From contig NC_037680.1 in assembly GCF_003255815.1 (NCBI RefSeq), positions 8,149,187 through 8,213,186 of the forward strand: a DNA stretch of 64,000 nt, read 5' to 3'. Below are positions 1 through 12,060 of this stretch, piece by piece. The notes under the pieces are model-generated. The model was not told where the DNA came from. It saw only the letters and a program-made list of their open reading frames with translations, and ran no database searches. Position numbers and translations under genes: made by a program. The stretch comes from Theropithecus gelada (Eukaryota; Chordata; Mammalia; Primates; Cercopithecidae). How positions within the stretch are numbered: position 1 is the stretch's first letter; every line of letters starts with the position of its first letter.

Positions 1-902
1 GAAATTTTGCAAAGGAGACAAGAGCCTTGAAGATGAGGAGTGTAGTGGCCGGCCATTGGAAGTTAATGACCAATTGAGAGCAATCTTCGAAGCTGATCTT
101 CTTACAACTAACATAAGAAGTTGCCAAATAACTCAACATCAACCATTCTATGGTCATTTGGTATTTGAGGCAAACTGCAAAGGTGAAAAGGCTCGATAAA
201 TAGGTGACTCATAAGCTGAATGAAAATTTTTTTAAAATCATCATTTTGAAGTGTCATCATCTCTTATTCTATGCAACAACAATGAACCATTTCTCAATCG
301 GATTGTGACTTGGGAGGAAAATTGTATTTTATACAACAACTAGTGACAACCAGCTCAGTGGTTAAAACAAGAAGAAGCTCCAAAGTACTTTCCTAAAGCC
401 AAACTTGCACCAAAAAAGGGTCACGGTCCCTGGCGGTCTGTCGCCGGTCTTGGTGGTCTGCTGCTGGTCTGATCCACTACAGCTTTCTGAATCTTAGCAA
501 AACCATGACATCTGAGAAGTATGCTCAGCAAATCGATGAGATCCACAGAAAACTGCAATGCCTACAGCTGGCACTGGTCAGCAGAAAGGGCCTGATTCTT
601 CTCCACAATGATGCCTGACTGCACATTGCACAACCAACACTTCAAAAGTTGAACGAATTGGGCTATGAAGTTTTGCCTCATCTGCCATATTCACTTGACC
701 TCTCGCCAACCAACTACCACTTCTTCATGCATCTTGACAACTTTTTGCAGAAAAAAATGCTTCTGCAACCAGCAGGATGCAGAAAATGCTTTTCCACAGT
801 TTGCTGAATCCTAAAACATGGATTTTTATGCTACAAGAAAAAAACGAACATTTCTCCTTGGCAAAAATGTGTTGATTGTAACGGTTCCTATTTTGATTAC
901 AA
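1..902 (+). pseudogene. mariner transposase pseudogene (Hsmar1 family)
   Basis: The fragment starts within the N-terminal DNA-binding half (reading K-F-C-K-G-D) and runs to the C-terminal end of a mariner transposase, which would cut and paste the element at TA sites. It is dead. There are in-frame stops (for example near 197 and 616) and several frameshifts. The three catalytic aspartates of the mariner DDD triad are all changed: the first site (about 307-322) reads W-E-E, the second (about 604-618) reads H-N-D-A-stop, and the third (about 707-717) reads T-N-Y. A 20-bp unit at 431-450 is repeated imperfectly at 451-470 and is absent from the family sequence I remember. The expected stop near 900 has become a tyrosine codon. 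No host exon is fused to it. Confidence 0.88.
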
Positions 903-977
903 AAGATTTGTTTGAGCCTGGTTGTAATGATTTAAAATTCACAGTCTGAAACCACAATTACTTTTGTACCAACAAAA
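1..977 (+). mobile_element. Hsmar1-type mariner DNA transposon, 5' end cut by window edge
   Basis: Mariner/Tc1 element of the Hsmar1 family, whose transposase was also captured by the primate SETMAR gene. The 3' end carries a mariner inverted-repeat terminus (about 945-977, ending 'acttttgtaccaac'), followed by TA, the expected mariner target. The 5' terminus lies outside the window. Family assignment rests on colinear similarity to remembered Hsmar1 sequence across the whole transposase and the 3' repeat. Confidence 0.9.
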
Positions 978-1008
978 TAAAATTGCCAGTTGATTACTAA
1001 AAGTAATA

Positions 1009-1319
1009 GTGAGTAGTGGCTGGTCGTGGTGGCTTACGCCTGTAATCCCAGCATTTTGGGAGGCCGAGGTGGGAGGATCTTGATGAGGTCAGGAGTTCGA
1101 GACCAGCCTGACAGATGCAGTGAAGCCCTGCCTCTACTAAAAATACAAAAATTAGACAGGCATGGTGGTGCATGCCTGTAATCTCAGTTACTCAGGAGGC
1201 TGAGCTAGGAAAATTGCTTGAACCCGGGAGGTAGAGTATGCAGTGAGCTGAGATTGTGCCATCGCAGTTCAGTCTGGCAACAGACCGAGACTTCGTCTCA
1301 AAAAAAAAAAGTGAGTGGT
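1009..1319 (+). mobile_element. Alu (S/J-age) with target-site duplication
   Basis: Full dimeric Alu SINE at 1018-1310, with both arms, a middle A-rich linker and a poly-A tail at 1300-1310. It is derived from 7SL RNA and was mobilised in trans by L1. The flanks 'gtgagtagt' (1009-1017) and 'gtgagtggt' (1311-1319) match 8 of 9 bases and mark the target duplication. Many CpG decay changes suggest an older subfamily than AluY. Confidence 0.9.
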
Positions 1320-4300
1320 ACCACCCCCATGAGCACGGGCTCATTCCACACTTTGTCATGAAATGCTCACTTTTACATGATGGAAACAATCCAATATAAT
1401 CAATCTGCCACTATGTGACTGACTAATCCCTCCAAATAATCATGTCATATGAGAAACCACATGTTGTTCTGTGTTGCTAGCAGACTGGACATGCAGCATT
1501 AGCTATACCTAGGTAAGCATTGGTGAATGGCAATCCACATTGCTGAGCCCAGGTACACACTTCACTTCATCTCTGCCATTTTGGCTAACTGGGCACTTTG
1601 TTCATGGACTCATTGAGCAATGACAGATGTGGATGACTGGGAAAAAAAAATACTAACTGCTATCCACAGAATGGGTCATCCTAACCACCTGATAATTAAA
1701 ATCTTCCTCTGCTGAGATTATTCTTCGGTGAGCATTCGGGTGAAATACAAATATTTCCACGTTTCACCCATTCAAAAAGGTTTAGCCATATACCTCTTCC
1801 CCAGGCTTCCCTTTCAGTATTTAGCTAATCATTTTCCTTTTAAATTCTTGACCATCCAGCCAAACAATTGGTTACAGCGTAGGAATTGATATAGACTTGT
1901 ACCTCTGGCCATTTCTCCCTCCAAGCAAGATAAACCAAAGTTTTGCACCCTGGGAGAATTTCCCTTCACCACTGTTTTTCAGGGAAGTCTCAAAAAGGAG
2001 CTATAGTTCTTCAGCTGCTTACTCCCAGTGGTGCCTGTATATCATGCAGAGCAATCAGTAAACCTGGCCAAAGATTTCTCTTCTTAAGTTAACTAGTTAT
2101 AGAGAGTTCCCAAGGAAATCAGAGGTGTGGGATGGATGAAAGAAGGTAATGCAGCAGGAGTAGGAACCCTGGGCCCACTTCTCATGTAACATACCTGAGC
2201 CTTTGGGGCCTACAAGGGCTCAATATCATGAATACTGCTTCCATTTGAAGACAGAGTGCTGCTCTGGACACCCAGCTTTATAGCTTGATAAGTCAGACAA
2301 CCACTAGTTCACAATAGGTAGCACAGGTTCCACAGTAACTTGGTGGCCAATGATTGTGTTCAGTCTCTACTAATGTTCAGTAGCAAATAAAAATCTACAA
2401 AAAAAGAGATCAGTTATTCACCGAATATGATGCAGATTTGCTCCAAAATCATAGGGATCTGCACTATTACGCACTCTAGCAGGCTGCTAAGGAGTCCAAA
2501 TAGCACCTCTCTCTGCCAATGACACTTCACACCCCTTTGGATCTGCTAGATCATATGGCCTAAGTGGCGGAGCAGCTTACACAGTAGCCTAGTCTAGGCC
2601 TGTTGCAGAACCTTCTTCTATTATGTGCTCCACTTAAAACTAGCAGTTTTTTGGATCTCTTGGTAAATGGGCCAGAGTAACCTACCCAAATGAGGAAAAT
2701 ATTGCTTTCAAAATTCAAAGATACTATACCTCTTTTATGCTTGTAGAAGGGTGTAGACACAACAATTCATCCTTTACATTATTTCGCCCTGCCCAACACA
2801 AGTAGACTTCTAGAAATTCCACTGAAAAAAAAAAAGCCCCTGAATTTTTGCCAGTTTTATTTTTCAACATCTCACACGCAAATATTTCATCAGTAAGTCC
2901 AGAGTAATAGCTATTTCTTGCTCACTAAGTGAAATAAGCTAGTGTCATATGTAACGGACCAGCATTTTGTCTTGTGGAAATAAAAAAAAATCAAGTTCCC
3001 TGAATATTGTATTATGACATCGGGCTGGAGAGTTGATATACCCTTGAGGAAGGACAGTGAAGATGTATTGCTGGCCTTGCCAACTGAAAGCACCCTTCTT
3101 TTGATGGTCTTTATTAACAAATATTAAGAAAAAAGGCATTTTCCATGTTAATAGCTGTATACCAGATACCAGGGGATGTGTTAATTTGCTCAAGCAATAA
3201 AACCACATCTGGGACAGTAGCTGCAATTGGCATCAGTGCTTAGTTAAGCTTATTATTTCTCACTCCCATTCTCCAAGTTCCATCTGCTTTCTGGAAAGGC
3301 CAAATAGATGAATTGAATGGGGATGAGTAAAAATCATCATCTTATCTTTCAAGTCCTTGATGGTGGCATTAATAATTCTTCCAGGTATTCAGTATTGCTT
3401 TTGATTTACTATTTTCTGTATAGAGGTGTTTCTAGTGCTTTCCACTTGGCCTTTCCCACCGTGATAGCCCTCACTCCACAGAATAAGAACACAATCCAGC
3501 GATTTTGCCAGTATGCCCATGTCAACTGTACATACCATAGCACAGGGTGTGTTCAAGGATCCACTGAACCCACTGTGAGATAGACGTGACCTAAAACACC
3601 ACTGATTACCTGACTTCCATAAGGCTCCACACTGACTTGTGAACTACACTGGCATTCTGCATCTTCTGGAACTAGTTTCAGGTCAGAGCTAGTACCCAAT
3701 AATCCCCCAAAATGTCTCACAATTTTCTTTTCCTATTGCATGGTAATTCTAGTAAAAGGCTATAGGACTCTTTGGGGAATGCTGGAAGGAAGATTATCAG
3801 TGTAAGTTTTAGGCAGTGAAGTAGGTCCTTTCTCAAGCAAACCCAGTGTCCTCTTAATTCAAGGGTTCCAGTTTTGCAAACTGAATCCAATCTAGGAACT
3901 TATTAAGACTCCATGACTGTTTTGGTAATTTAAGTTTGAATTCTGTTCACTTGACCTAAAAGTTTCTGTTTCTAAATATCAATTAAAAGTTTAATAGATT
4001 GTCAAACTATTTTTCTCTCTAGGGAGACCATAATCAACTAGCCAATCCCTTAAATCTCTGCAACTCAGACCATTCTAATTACTGTGTTGAACTTCTGTTC
4101 ATTAAGACAATTATACTACCTTATTATTGGCAATTACATGCCACCACTTGGCTTCTGCCACCCTAGAATACAACTATCTCCATTGCATTTAACAATCCCA
4201 GTTCAGTGGCAACATTTCCCACTGGAGTTTCTGACCTACAGAGAAGGAGAACCATAAAGGTCTTCATCAATGCTGAGGCTCTCCTTACAGATTTATTTCT

Positions 4301-5005
4301 TAAAGTTATAGTGTTAGGTGTTTCCTCTGGAACCTTGAAGAGTGAGTAACCAAGTTTCACATGATAAATCTAACATTCACATCTAAGTTTTAGAATTATT
4401 CTTCTACGGTATCCAACGCTAATCTTGCATTTCAACTTGGTTTCACCCAAACAGCCAATCAAAGTGTTAGAGCCCCTTCTAATCCATGAAGCTGCAACAG
4501 TGAATTCAAATTCTCTGCTTCCTGGTCTCATATCAACACATTTATCCTGGTTCAACTTTTTTTTCTTCCACTGTTATTCCATACCATTAATATAAGTTCT
4601 CACACATATTTCTCATATTTCTTTCTGTATACACTAGAAAAATATTACAGCAGTTTGGACTATAGCTCAGATTTCTCTGGTTTACACTTTGACATCACCC
4701 ATCTGGGCCTGCAGGAACATGAGTCTAATTATAAGCCTAGAAGAAAAGAGGGGTAGTGGATGTAGGTCTTGTCCAGAACCAGCAATATCTTGCACGGTAC
4801 CTAACTATCTCAGGGGAAGTAATTACAGTTTCTTTAGACAAAAAAAAAAAAAAAAAAAGACTAAACTCCTAAGGCACCAACCCTTCAGACATGGGTGCCA
4901 GAATACTATAAAAGAAGGCTCAGCTGAATTTAGAGGTTTGATGCCCTTTGCTTCACAGGGATCTGCGTATGAATGTAGATTGACTCAATTCTTCAATTAA
5001 AAGAC
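1311..5005 (-). mobile_element. ERVL (HERV-L-like) internal region, gag-pol remains
   Basis: Old endogenous retrovirus body of the ERVL class (class III), read right to left: gag-like sequence at about 4100-5000, protease and reverse transcriptase at about 2600-3700, RNase H at about 2100-2600, and integrase at about 1311-2100. I identified it by long colinear similarity to remembered HERV-L internal sequence. No flanking LTR is visible. The left end meets the mariner and Alu, and the right end meets an L1. Stops and frameshifts are frequent in every domain, so it cannot encode any complete protein. Confidence 0.82.
2945..3226 (-). pseudogene. ERVL reverse transcriptase fragment, 93 codons open
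   Basis: Longest surviving open stretch of the ERVL pol. It reads through the RT palm region, including the segment around F-S-W-Q-G-Q-Q and L-P-Q-G that precedes the catalytic motif. A stop appears just where the Y-x-D-D active-site box should begin, so catalysis is impossible. The start methionine is incidental, because the element's own frame opens far upstream on the minus strand. It is one piece of the surrounding ERVL copy, not an independent gene. Confidence 0.78.
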
Positions 5006-5019
5006 AAAGTTTGGCTGAA

Positions 5020-6616
5020 TAAAGAAAAAAGACCCTACTATATATGTCAAACCCACAGGTAACATTGTACTAAATGGGGAAAAGTTAAAAGTTGAAAGTC
5101 TTTCCTCTAAGATTTGGGACAAGACACTTCCCCTACTTATATTTAATATAGAACTAGAAGTCCTGGTCAGAGTAATTAGGCAAGAGAAAAAAAATAAAGG
5201 GCATTCAAACTGGAAAGGAAGAAGTCAAATTAGCCTTATTCACAGATGACGTGATCTTAAATATAGAAAAACCTAAAGAATTCAACAAAAACACTGTTGA
5301 AACTGATAATAAATTCAGTAAATTTGTATGATAAAAATCAGCATATAAAAATCAGTGGCATTTATATATGCCAACAGCAAAAAATCTGAAAAAGAAATCA
5401 AGAAACCAATTTCATTTGCAACACCTATAAATAATACAAAATACTCAGAAAAGAATTTAATGAAAGAATTGAAATATCTACACAGGGAAAATGATAAAAC
5501 ACTGATGAGAGAAATTGAAGAGGATAGAAAAAAATAAAAACATATCTCCTGTTCATGAAATGGAGGAATAATTTTTAAATCACAATACAACTCACAGTAA
5601 TTTAGATTCAATGCAATTCCTATAAAAATACTAATGATGTTCTTCACAGAAATCAAAAACTAATCCTAAAATGTGTATGGAGCTACAAGACCCTGAATAG
5701 CCAAAACAATCTTGAGCAAAACGAACAAAACTGAAAGAATCACACTATCGGACTTCATAATTTACTACAAAGCTATAGTAACCAAATCAGCATCATATAC
5801 TCTCATAAAAACACACAAATAGACCAAAGCAGCAGAAAAGATAACTTAGATAAAAATCCACACATTTATGGCCAACTCCTGTTTGACAAAGATTTCAAGG
5901 ATATAAAATGGGGAAAGGACAGTTTATTCAATTAATGGTCCTGGAAAACCTGGATAACTATGCAGAAGAATGAAACTAAACCCCTATCTCTGATCATACA
6001 CAAAAATCAAATCAACACGGATTACAGACTTAAATCTAAGACCTCAAAATATGAAACTACTAGAAGAAAACTTTGGGGACATGTTTTTTTGTCTTTTCCC
6101 AGGAAGTTGTTCTAGGCAAAGATTTTTTTTGTGTATGACTTCAAAAGCATAGGCAACCAAAAGCAAAAATAGACAAACGGAAACAAATCAAGCTAAAAAT
6201 CTTCTGGACAACAAAGGAAACCATCAACAAAGTGAAGAGACAGCCCACAGAATGGGAAAAAATGTTTGCAAACTATGCATCTGACAAGAAATTAATAACA
6301 TATATAAGGAACTCAACTCAATAGCAAAAACAAACAATTCTATTTTTAAAATGAAGAAAAGATCTAAGGCATTTCTCAATAAAAGAGAGATGCAAATGGC
6401 CAACAGGTATGTGAAAAAAAATGTTCAACTCACTAACCATCAGACAAATGCAAATCAAAACCATAATGAAATATCATCTCACCTCAGTTAATATGGCTTT
6501 TGTAAAAATAATAGGCAATAACAGATGCTGATGAGAATGAGGAGAAATGAGAATCCTTGCACAATATTGGTGGGTATATAAATTAGTACAACCACTATAG
6601 AGAACAGTATACTTTT

Positions 6617-6655
<39 letters not shown>

Positions 6656-7350
6656 ATCATATGATCCAGCAATTCCACTACTGGGTATACATCCAAAAGA
6701 AAGGATTTCAATATATTGAAGAGATGTCTACACTCTCATGCTTGCTACAACACTAACCACAATAGCCAAATTGTGGAATCAACCTAACTGCCTATCAAAG
6801 GAGGAATGGATAAAGAAAATGTGGTATATATTTATATACAAAACAAATGTATATAAAGTATAAATATATACCATATATATATGCAATTAAATACTATTCT
6901 TCCATAAAATCCTGTTATTTGCAGAAACATGGATGGAACTGGATGCTAAATAAAATAAACACAAGCACAAAAAAAACAAATATTGCATATTCCTATTCAT
7001 ATGTGGAAGCTAAAAAAGTAGCTCTCTTACATAGAGAGTAGGTTGGTGGTTATCAGAGACCAGGAAGTGGAGGGAAGAGGATTTTAAAAAAAGTTGATTA
7101 ATGTGTAGAAATACAAGGTTTGATAGAAAAAATAAGACCTTGTGTTAGATCAGTAGGGTGGCTATAGTTTAGAGTAATCTATTGTACATTTCAAAATAGC
7201 TAGAAAAGAAGAATTTGAATGATTATAGCATAAGAATATAAAAGTATTTCAGGTGATAGATATCCCAAGTTCACTGATCTTTACAAATTATATGCATGTG
7301 TTAAATAATCACATGTACACCAAAACTACGTACATTATGCATCAGTAATA
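5020..7350 (+). mobile_element. 5'-truncated L1 (L1MA/L1PB age)
   Basis: LINE-1 copy starting inside the ORF2 reverse transcriptase region (the RT palm reads F-T-D-D near 5240) and running through the ORF2 C-terminus (about 6400-6900) to a 3' UTR with 'ggttggtggttatcagag' (about 7041). The style is that of an L1MA or late L1PB element. Stops and frameshifts are scattered throughout; only short ORFs survive. A pure A tract at about 6620-6649 interrupts the ORF2 region. The truncation junction with ERVL gag is near 5010-5030, but I could not fix a target duplication. Confidence 0.85.
6620..6649. repeat. internal poly-A tract in L1
   Basis: About 29 A residues in a row inside the ORF2 C-terminal region, not at an element end. 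L1 is A-rich here on its sense strand, so slippage expansion is the simplest origin. Confidence 0.8.
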
Positions 7351-8263
7351 AAAATTAGAAAGTGGAATTTAAAAAGTTACATGTCTGCTGTAACATCTTG
7401 CTTTAGCCTACAACATATAAATACATATAAATACAATTTTTATAAAGACTTTAAATATTTCTCCATTGATTGGAATAAATCTTTTTGCATAATCATATCA
7501 ATAATGCATCACCTAAACCTTCCAGTCATAAAATCTTTAAAGTGAAACAAGCACTTAACGGTACTTATTAATTATCCCTTGCCCATCATTCTGTGAAATT
7601 AATTTTTTTCTAATATTTTATAACATTTTTCCAATCCTACTTAAAAAGGCAATTATTATGGTGGCTCATCTCCTCAAATTCTTGCAAAACACTTAACATG
7701 CTTTTTATAGAAATAACTGTTTTCATGATTCTGTTTAATCAGTCCTATTTAATATCCTATTTAATAATATTATGTAATTAAATTGCAAGTTCAAACAGGC
7801 ATAAAGAGTGAACATATCAAATACTGGAAAGAGAAACACAAGGCCACTTACCAATGTTTTTCATATCAAGACATGAAAAAGGTCTAACATAGTGAACTGG
7901 TTAAAGGAGGTCAGTTAGAGAAAATTCTACCATACACACTTCATTTATTGGTAATGTCCAAGGTGTTAGGAAGTCAAAGATGACAAATAAAGGTCAATGC
8001 AGAGATAGGCTGTGGTTCTGATTTCTGCCTCAAATTCATCCTCAGTTTCAATTTTTACTTCTCTCTTAGCTAGCTGTATGCTTTGAGCAAAGTATAATAC
8101 TTAAAGCTTTGTACCTTTTTTCTCACCTATAAAATCATACATAATTATATATAACTTTATATAACTTAGATTATTATGAAGATTAAGTATGTTGATAACA
8201 AGTAAAGTATGTAGAACAATGTTTGGCATATCACCAGAGATCATGAAACGCTTTTCTTTTTTT
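7351..8263. other. AT-rich unique sequence, nothing recognised
   Basis: No ORF above about 60 codons outside the Alu boundary, no recognised repeat and no RNA gene. It is probably ordinary intergenic sequence or repeats too old to identify by eye. Confidence 0.5.
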
Positions 8264-8602
8264 AAAATAAAAAATAGCAGGCCGGGCGTGGTGGCTCAAG
8301 CCTGTAATCCCAGCACTTTGGGAGGCCGAGACGGGCAGATCACGAGGTCAGGAGATCGAGACCATCCTGGCTAACACAGTGAAACCCCGTCTCTACTAAA
8401 AATACAAAAACTTAGCCGGGCGAGGTGGCGGGCGCCTGTAGTCTCAGCTACTCGGGAGGCTGAGGCAGGAGAATGGCGTAAACCCAGGAGGCGGAGCTTG
8501 CAGTGAGCTGAGATCCGGCCACTGCACTCCAGCCTGGGTGACAGAGCGAGACTCCGTCTCAAAAAAAAAAATAAAATAAAATAAAATAAAATAAAAAATA
8601 GC
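8264..8602 (+). mobile_element. AluY, Old World monkey-type, with 15-bp target duplication
   Basis: Full-length AluY at 8280-8587 between perfect copies of 'aaaataaaaaatagc' (8264-8278 and 8588-8602). It ends in an (AAAAT)n-like tail. The right arm has 'gagatccggccactg' in place of the human AluY 'gagatcgcgccactg', and the middle has 'ccgggcgaggtggc'; both are features I associate with cercopithecid AluYRa-type copies. It is one of the youngest elements in the window. Confidence 0.92.
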
Positions 8603-9136
8603 CTTTGTCTTGAGGAGGGTTCTAGAATATATATTCAAAGGAAAAATTAAAGTAGTACTGGGAGCATTTATTATATTTCAACTGTTTATTACAAGATTAT
8701 GTCATTCAGTAGGACATAGTGAGACAGTCTTTTAAAGCATTGGCCAACAAGAGGAAGAGAATTTGCCTCACTTGTAATTTTTAGTACTAAGTCATAGAGA
8801 CTAAGCATGTGATTGTCATGTGCCGCTCTTGAACATTAGGAACTGTACTTGATACACGATTGTAAATATCTCTAGCGGTACACAGCAATTACAGAAAACA
8901 AACCACCAATTGATGTTGGATGGAAATACTGTTCTATGCGGTAGTTAGCTGTTCCAGTTGGATCTATCCTACAAAATATACACAATGTAGCTTCATATAT
9001 GACCAGGGCTCACCTTGCCATGTACTGGGCCATCCATGGCAATGGTCATCCTATAGTTACAGTTAATTAACATGGATAACTGACCTACCAGGCTAATTAG
9101 CTTCTTTCTTGCAAGCATTTAGAACTGGGAATGAGA
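8603..9136. other. unique sequence, nothing recognised
   Basis: No coding potential or clear repeat seen between two Alu-derived elements. Confidence 0.5.
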
Positions 9137-9338
9137 AGTTAGCTGGGCATGGTGGCGTGCACCTGTAGTCGAGCTACTTAGGAGGCTGACATCAAAGAAT
9201 TACTTCATCCTGGGGGATGGAGGTTGCAGTGAACTGAGATCACACCACTGCATTCCAGCCTGGGCAACAGAATGAGATCTTGTCTCAAAAAAAAAAAAAA
9301 GAAAGAAAAAAAAAAAAAAAAAAAAGAAAAAAAAATTA
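9137..9338 (+). mobile_element. 5'-truncated old Alu with long A-rich tail
   Basis: Begins at the second-arm-like 'agctgggcatggtgg' and lacks the left arm. It runs through an Alu right-arm end to an interrupted poly-A tract at 9287-9337. It is diverged (AluJ/S age). A short shared 'aactgggaa' on both sides (about 9124 and 9369) may be a target duplication but is weak. Confidence 0.78.
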
Positions 9339-9487
9339 TATGTAATTAGTTTCATTTTACAATTCAAACTGGGAAGATATGTAAACTGATGAGTTACAAA
9401 GCAATCACATTCTGCCACTTTATGGAGAAGGAGGAAATGGCAGTGGCTAAGAAAATAATTAATGAAATTTCTATACATAGAGTGACA

Positions 9488-10724
9488 TACTATATTCTTT
9501 TTTATTATACTTCAAGTTCTGGGATACAAGTGCAGAACGTGCAGGTTTGTTACATAGGTATACATGCGCCATGGTGGTTTGCTGCACCCATCAACTTGTC
9601 ATCTGCATTAGGTATTTCGCCTAATGCTACCCCATCTCCTAGCCCCCCACCCCAAACAGCCCCTGGTGTGTGATGTTCTCCTCCCTGTGTCCATGAGTTC
9701 TCACTGTTCAACTCTCACTTATGAGTGAGAACATGCCGTGTTTGGTTTTCTGTTCCTGTGTTAGTTTGCTGAGAATGATGGTTCCCAGCTTTACCCATGT
9801 CCCTGGAAGGATATGAACTCATTATTTTTATGGCTGCAGATTATACCATGGTGTGTATGTGCCACATTTTCTTTATCCAGTCTATCATTGATGGGCATTT
9901 GGGTTGGTTCCAAGTCTTTGCTATTGTAAACAGTGCTGCAATAAACATACATATGCATTTGTCTTTATAGTAGAATGAATATGGGAATAGCATTGAATCT
10001 ATAGCCAAGACAATCCTAAGCAAAATGAACAAAGCTGGAGGCATCAAGCTGACTTCAAACTATACTACAAGGCTATAGTAACCAAAACAACATGGTACTG
10101 GTACCAAAACAGATATATAGAGCAATGGAAAAGAATGGAGGCTTCAGAAATAACACCACACATCTACAACCATTTGATCTTTGACAAACCTGACAAAAAC
10201 AAGCAATGGGGAAAGGATTCCCTATTTAATAAATGATGTTAGGAAAACTGGCTAGCCATATGCAGAAAACAAACTGGACACCTTCCTTATACCTTTTACA
10301 AAAATTAACTCAAGATAGATTAAAGACTTAAATGGAAGACCTAAAACCCTAAAAACCCTAGAAGAAAATGCAGGCAATGCCATTCAGGACATAGGCATGG
10401 GCAAAAACCTAATGACTAAACACCAAAAGCAATGACAAAAAAAGCCAAAATTGACCAATGGAATCTAATTAAACGAAAGAGCTTCTGCACAGCAAAAGGA
10501 ACTATCATCAGAGTGAATAGGCAACCTACAGAATGGGAGAAAATTTTTACAATCTATCCGTCTGACAAAGGGCTAATATCCAGAATTTACAAGGAATTTA
10601 AACAAATTTACAAGAAAAAAACAAAGAAAACAACAAAAAAAAACCCGACCCCATCAAAAAGTGGGCAAAGGATATGAACAGACACTTCTTATAGGAACAT
10701 ATTTATGCAGCCTACTATATTCTT
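9488..10724 (-). mobile_element. L1PA-type insertion with 5' inversion (twin priming) and 12-bp target duplication
   Basis: Perfect 'tactatattctt' copies at 9488-9499 and 10713-10724 bracket one insertion. Inside, 9500-9980 is antisense L1 3' end (3' UTR back into the ORF2 C-terminus), while 10004-10712 is sense ORF2 from further upstream. This is the classic twin-priming layout. About 290 bp of L1 is missing between the two parts, judged by the intact counterpart at 25250-25540 in this window. A 23-bp piece at 9981-10003 is antisense to yet another ORF2 site. An 82-codon ORF (10432-10677) is an ORF2 remnant with no function. Confidence 0.92.
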
Positions 10725-11539
10725 AAATGAGGGAGATAGACTGCTTTGTTTCCTGTTTATTTTCCAGGCCCCAAGTCTTTTGAGAGGCTGACTGTACTTA
10801 CTGCCCTTTCTTTATTATTTATAACCAATTCTCTCTTTTTTTCTGAAGTCAGTTTGAGTGAGTTTATGTTTTTATCAATGAAAAGAGCTTTGATCAAGAA
10901 CAGTTCATTATTTTACATGGAGGAGTGGTTAATATAATGACTCCCAGTGGTCAGGCCTCCTCAATCAAATGAAATGGAGGAGAAGCAATTTTGTGACACT
11001 TTCAAACAACAACAACAACAAAAACATTACATTATTTCGAACAAGAAGTAAAAAGAAGAGAGAAAAACTACTTTTTCTAAGTTGAAGTAACCAGGTTATA
11101 GCCTACATAACAGATTTAATTTTCCCAGAGAGTTCCAGTACGTAAAAGCATCTGGAATCAGAAATAGTTAGATTTATTGGGAAATAGATTCTATATTTAG
11201 AAAAGATGTCATTTGTGATTAAGCTAAAATGCTACTGTGAGTAAGATTCTGCAGTGAAGAAGAATTCATAGAGGCCAATGCTCTGAGTATCTTACCAAAG
11301 ACTAGTTGGTGATAATAGACAAGTGCCTCTTATCTCGGAGACCTCCTTGTTCCCCAGAGTCAGAGAGAAATTTGTGTTATAGCAGGACTTTAGACACGTT
11401 TTACTGAATGCAAAATTTTCCAGATTTTTAAGAGCCTTTCCAGAGAGGGAGAATTCTCATGTCAAATTTCTCATGTGCCTTAAGAATCTTTGGAGTTTAT
11501 ATTCTGGTTCTACTTATACTTACAGTTTATATTTTTCAA
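10725..11539. other. unique sequence with a short (CAA)n
   Basis: Continues the unique DNA that was split by the inverted L1. It contains a small 'acaacaacaacaac' tract near 11007-11022. No gene or other repeat seen. Confidence 0.5.
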
Positions 11540-12060
11540 GGACTGATTGATTCATACCACAATCATTTATTGACCAATCTTTATATGACCAGTTCACAGC
11601 CAGGTCTCCAAGAGGAAGGTGTAGAAGACAGTCTTTTCTCTGAAGGAATTTGAGTCAAGTAGACAGAAAAGTAGAGAAACAAATGCAATTAAAATGCCAA
11701 AACATGTGAGTTTGAGCACTTTGAAACAGAGAAAAAGGGCACCTACTTCATTTTGTGTAGGAGTTGGGGAATGAAAGATTCGTGGGAGAGAGAAATCATG
11801 AATGAGTCTTTATGTTTGGGAAAACAGCAGTTTCCAATCACAAGAAACAGCATGTGGGTAAAGTCATGAAAAGATGACAGAACAAAGCACGGGGTGTCTG
11901 GAAGTGAAGAGGGAGTGATAAAAATAGGCTGGAGCCTAAGGCAGAGATGAGGTCTGGCAGGGGTTTATAGACTATGCTTAATAATTGATATTTTTGTCTT
12001 AGAGACATTGAAGACAAGATGAAGTATATATACAGAGAAATGACATGTTCAGGTTTCATA
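11540..12060 (+). repeat. possible ancient LINE/SINE-age repeat
   Basis: Segments such as 'aacagcatgtgggtaaagtc', 'ggcagagatgaggtctggca' and 'aatgacatgttcaggttt' occur in the order I associate with a common ancient mammalian repeat (L2-like). The match is by eye and diffuse, so this is a low-confidence label. Confidence 0.3.

Noticed and set aside
7351..8263. search for small RNA genes or exons
   Set aside because: No tRNA box pair, snRNA signature or splice-flanked ORF could be supported.
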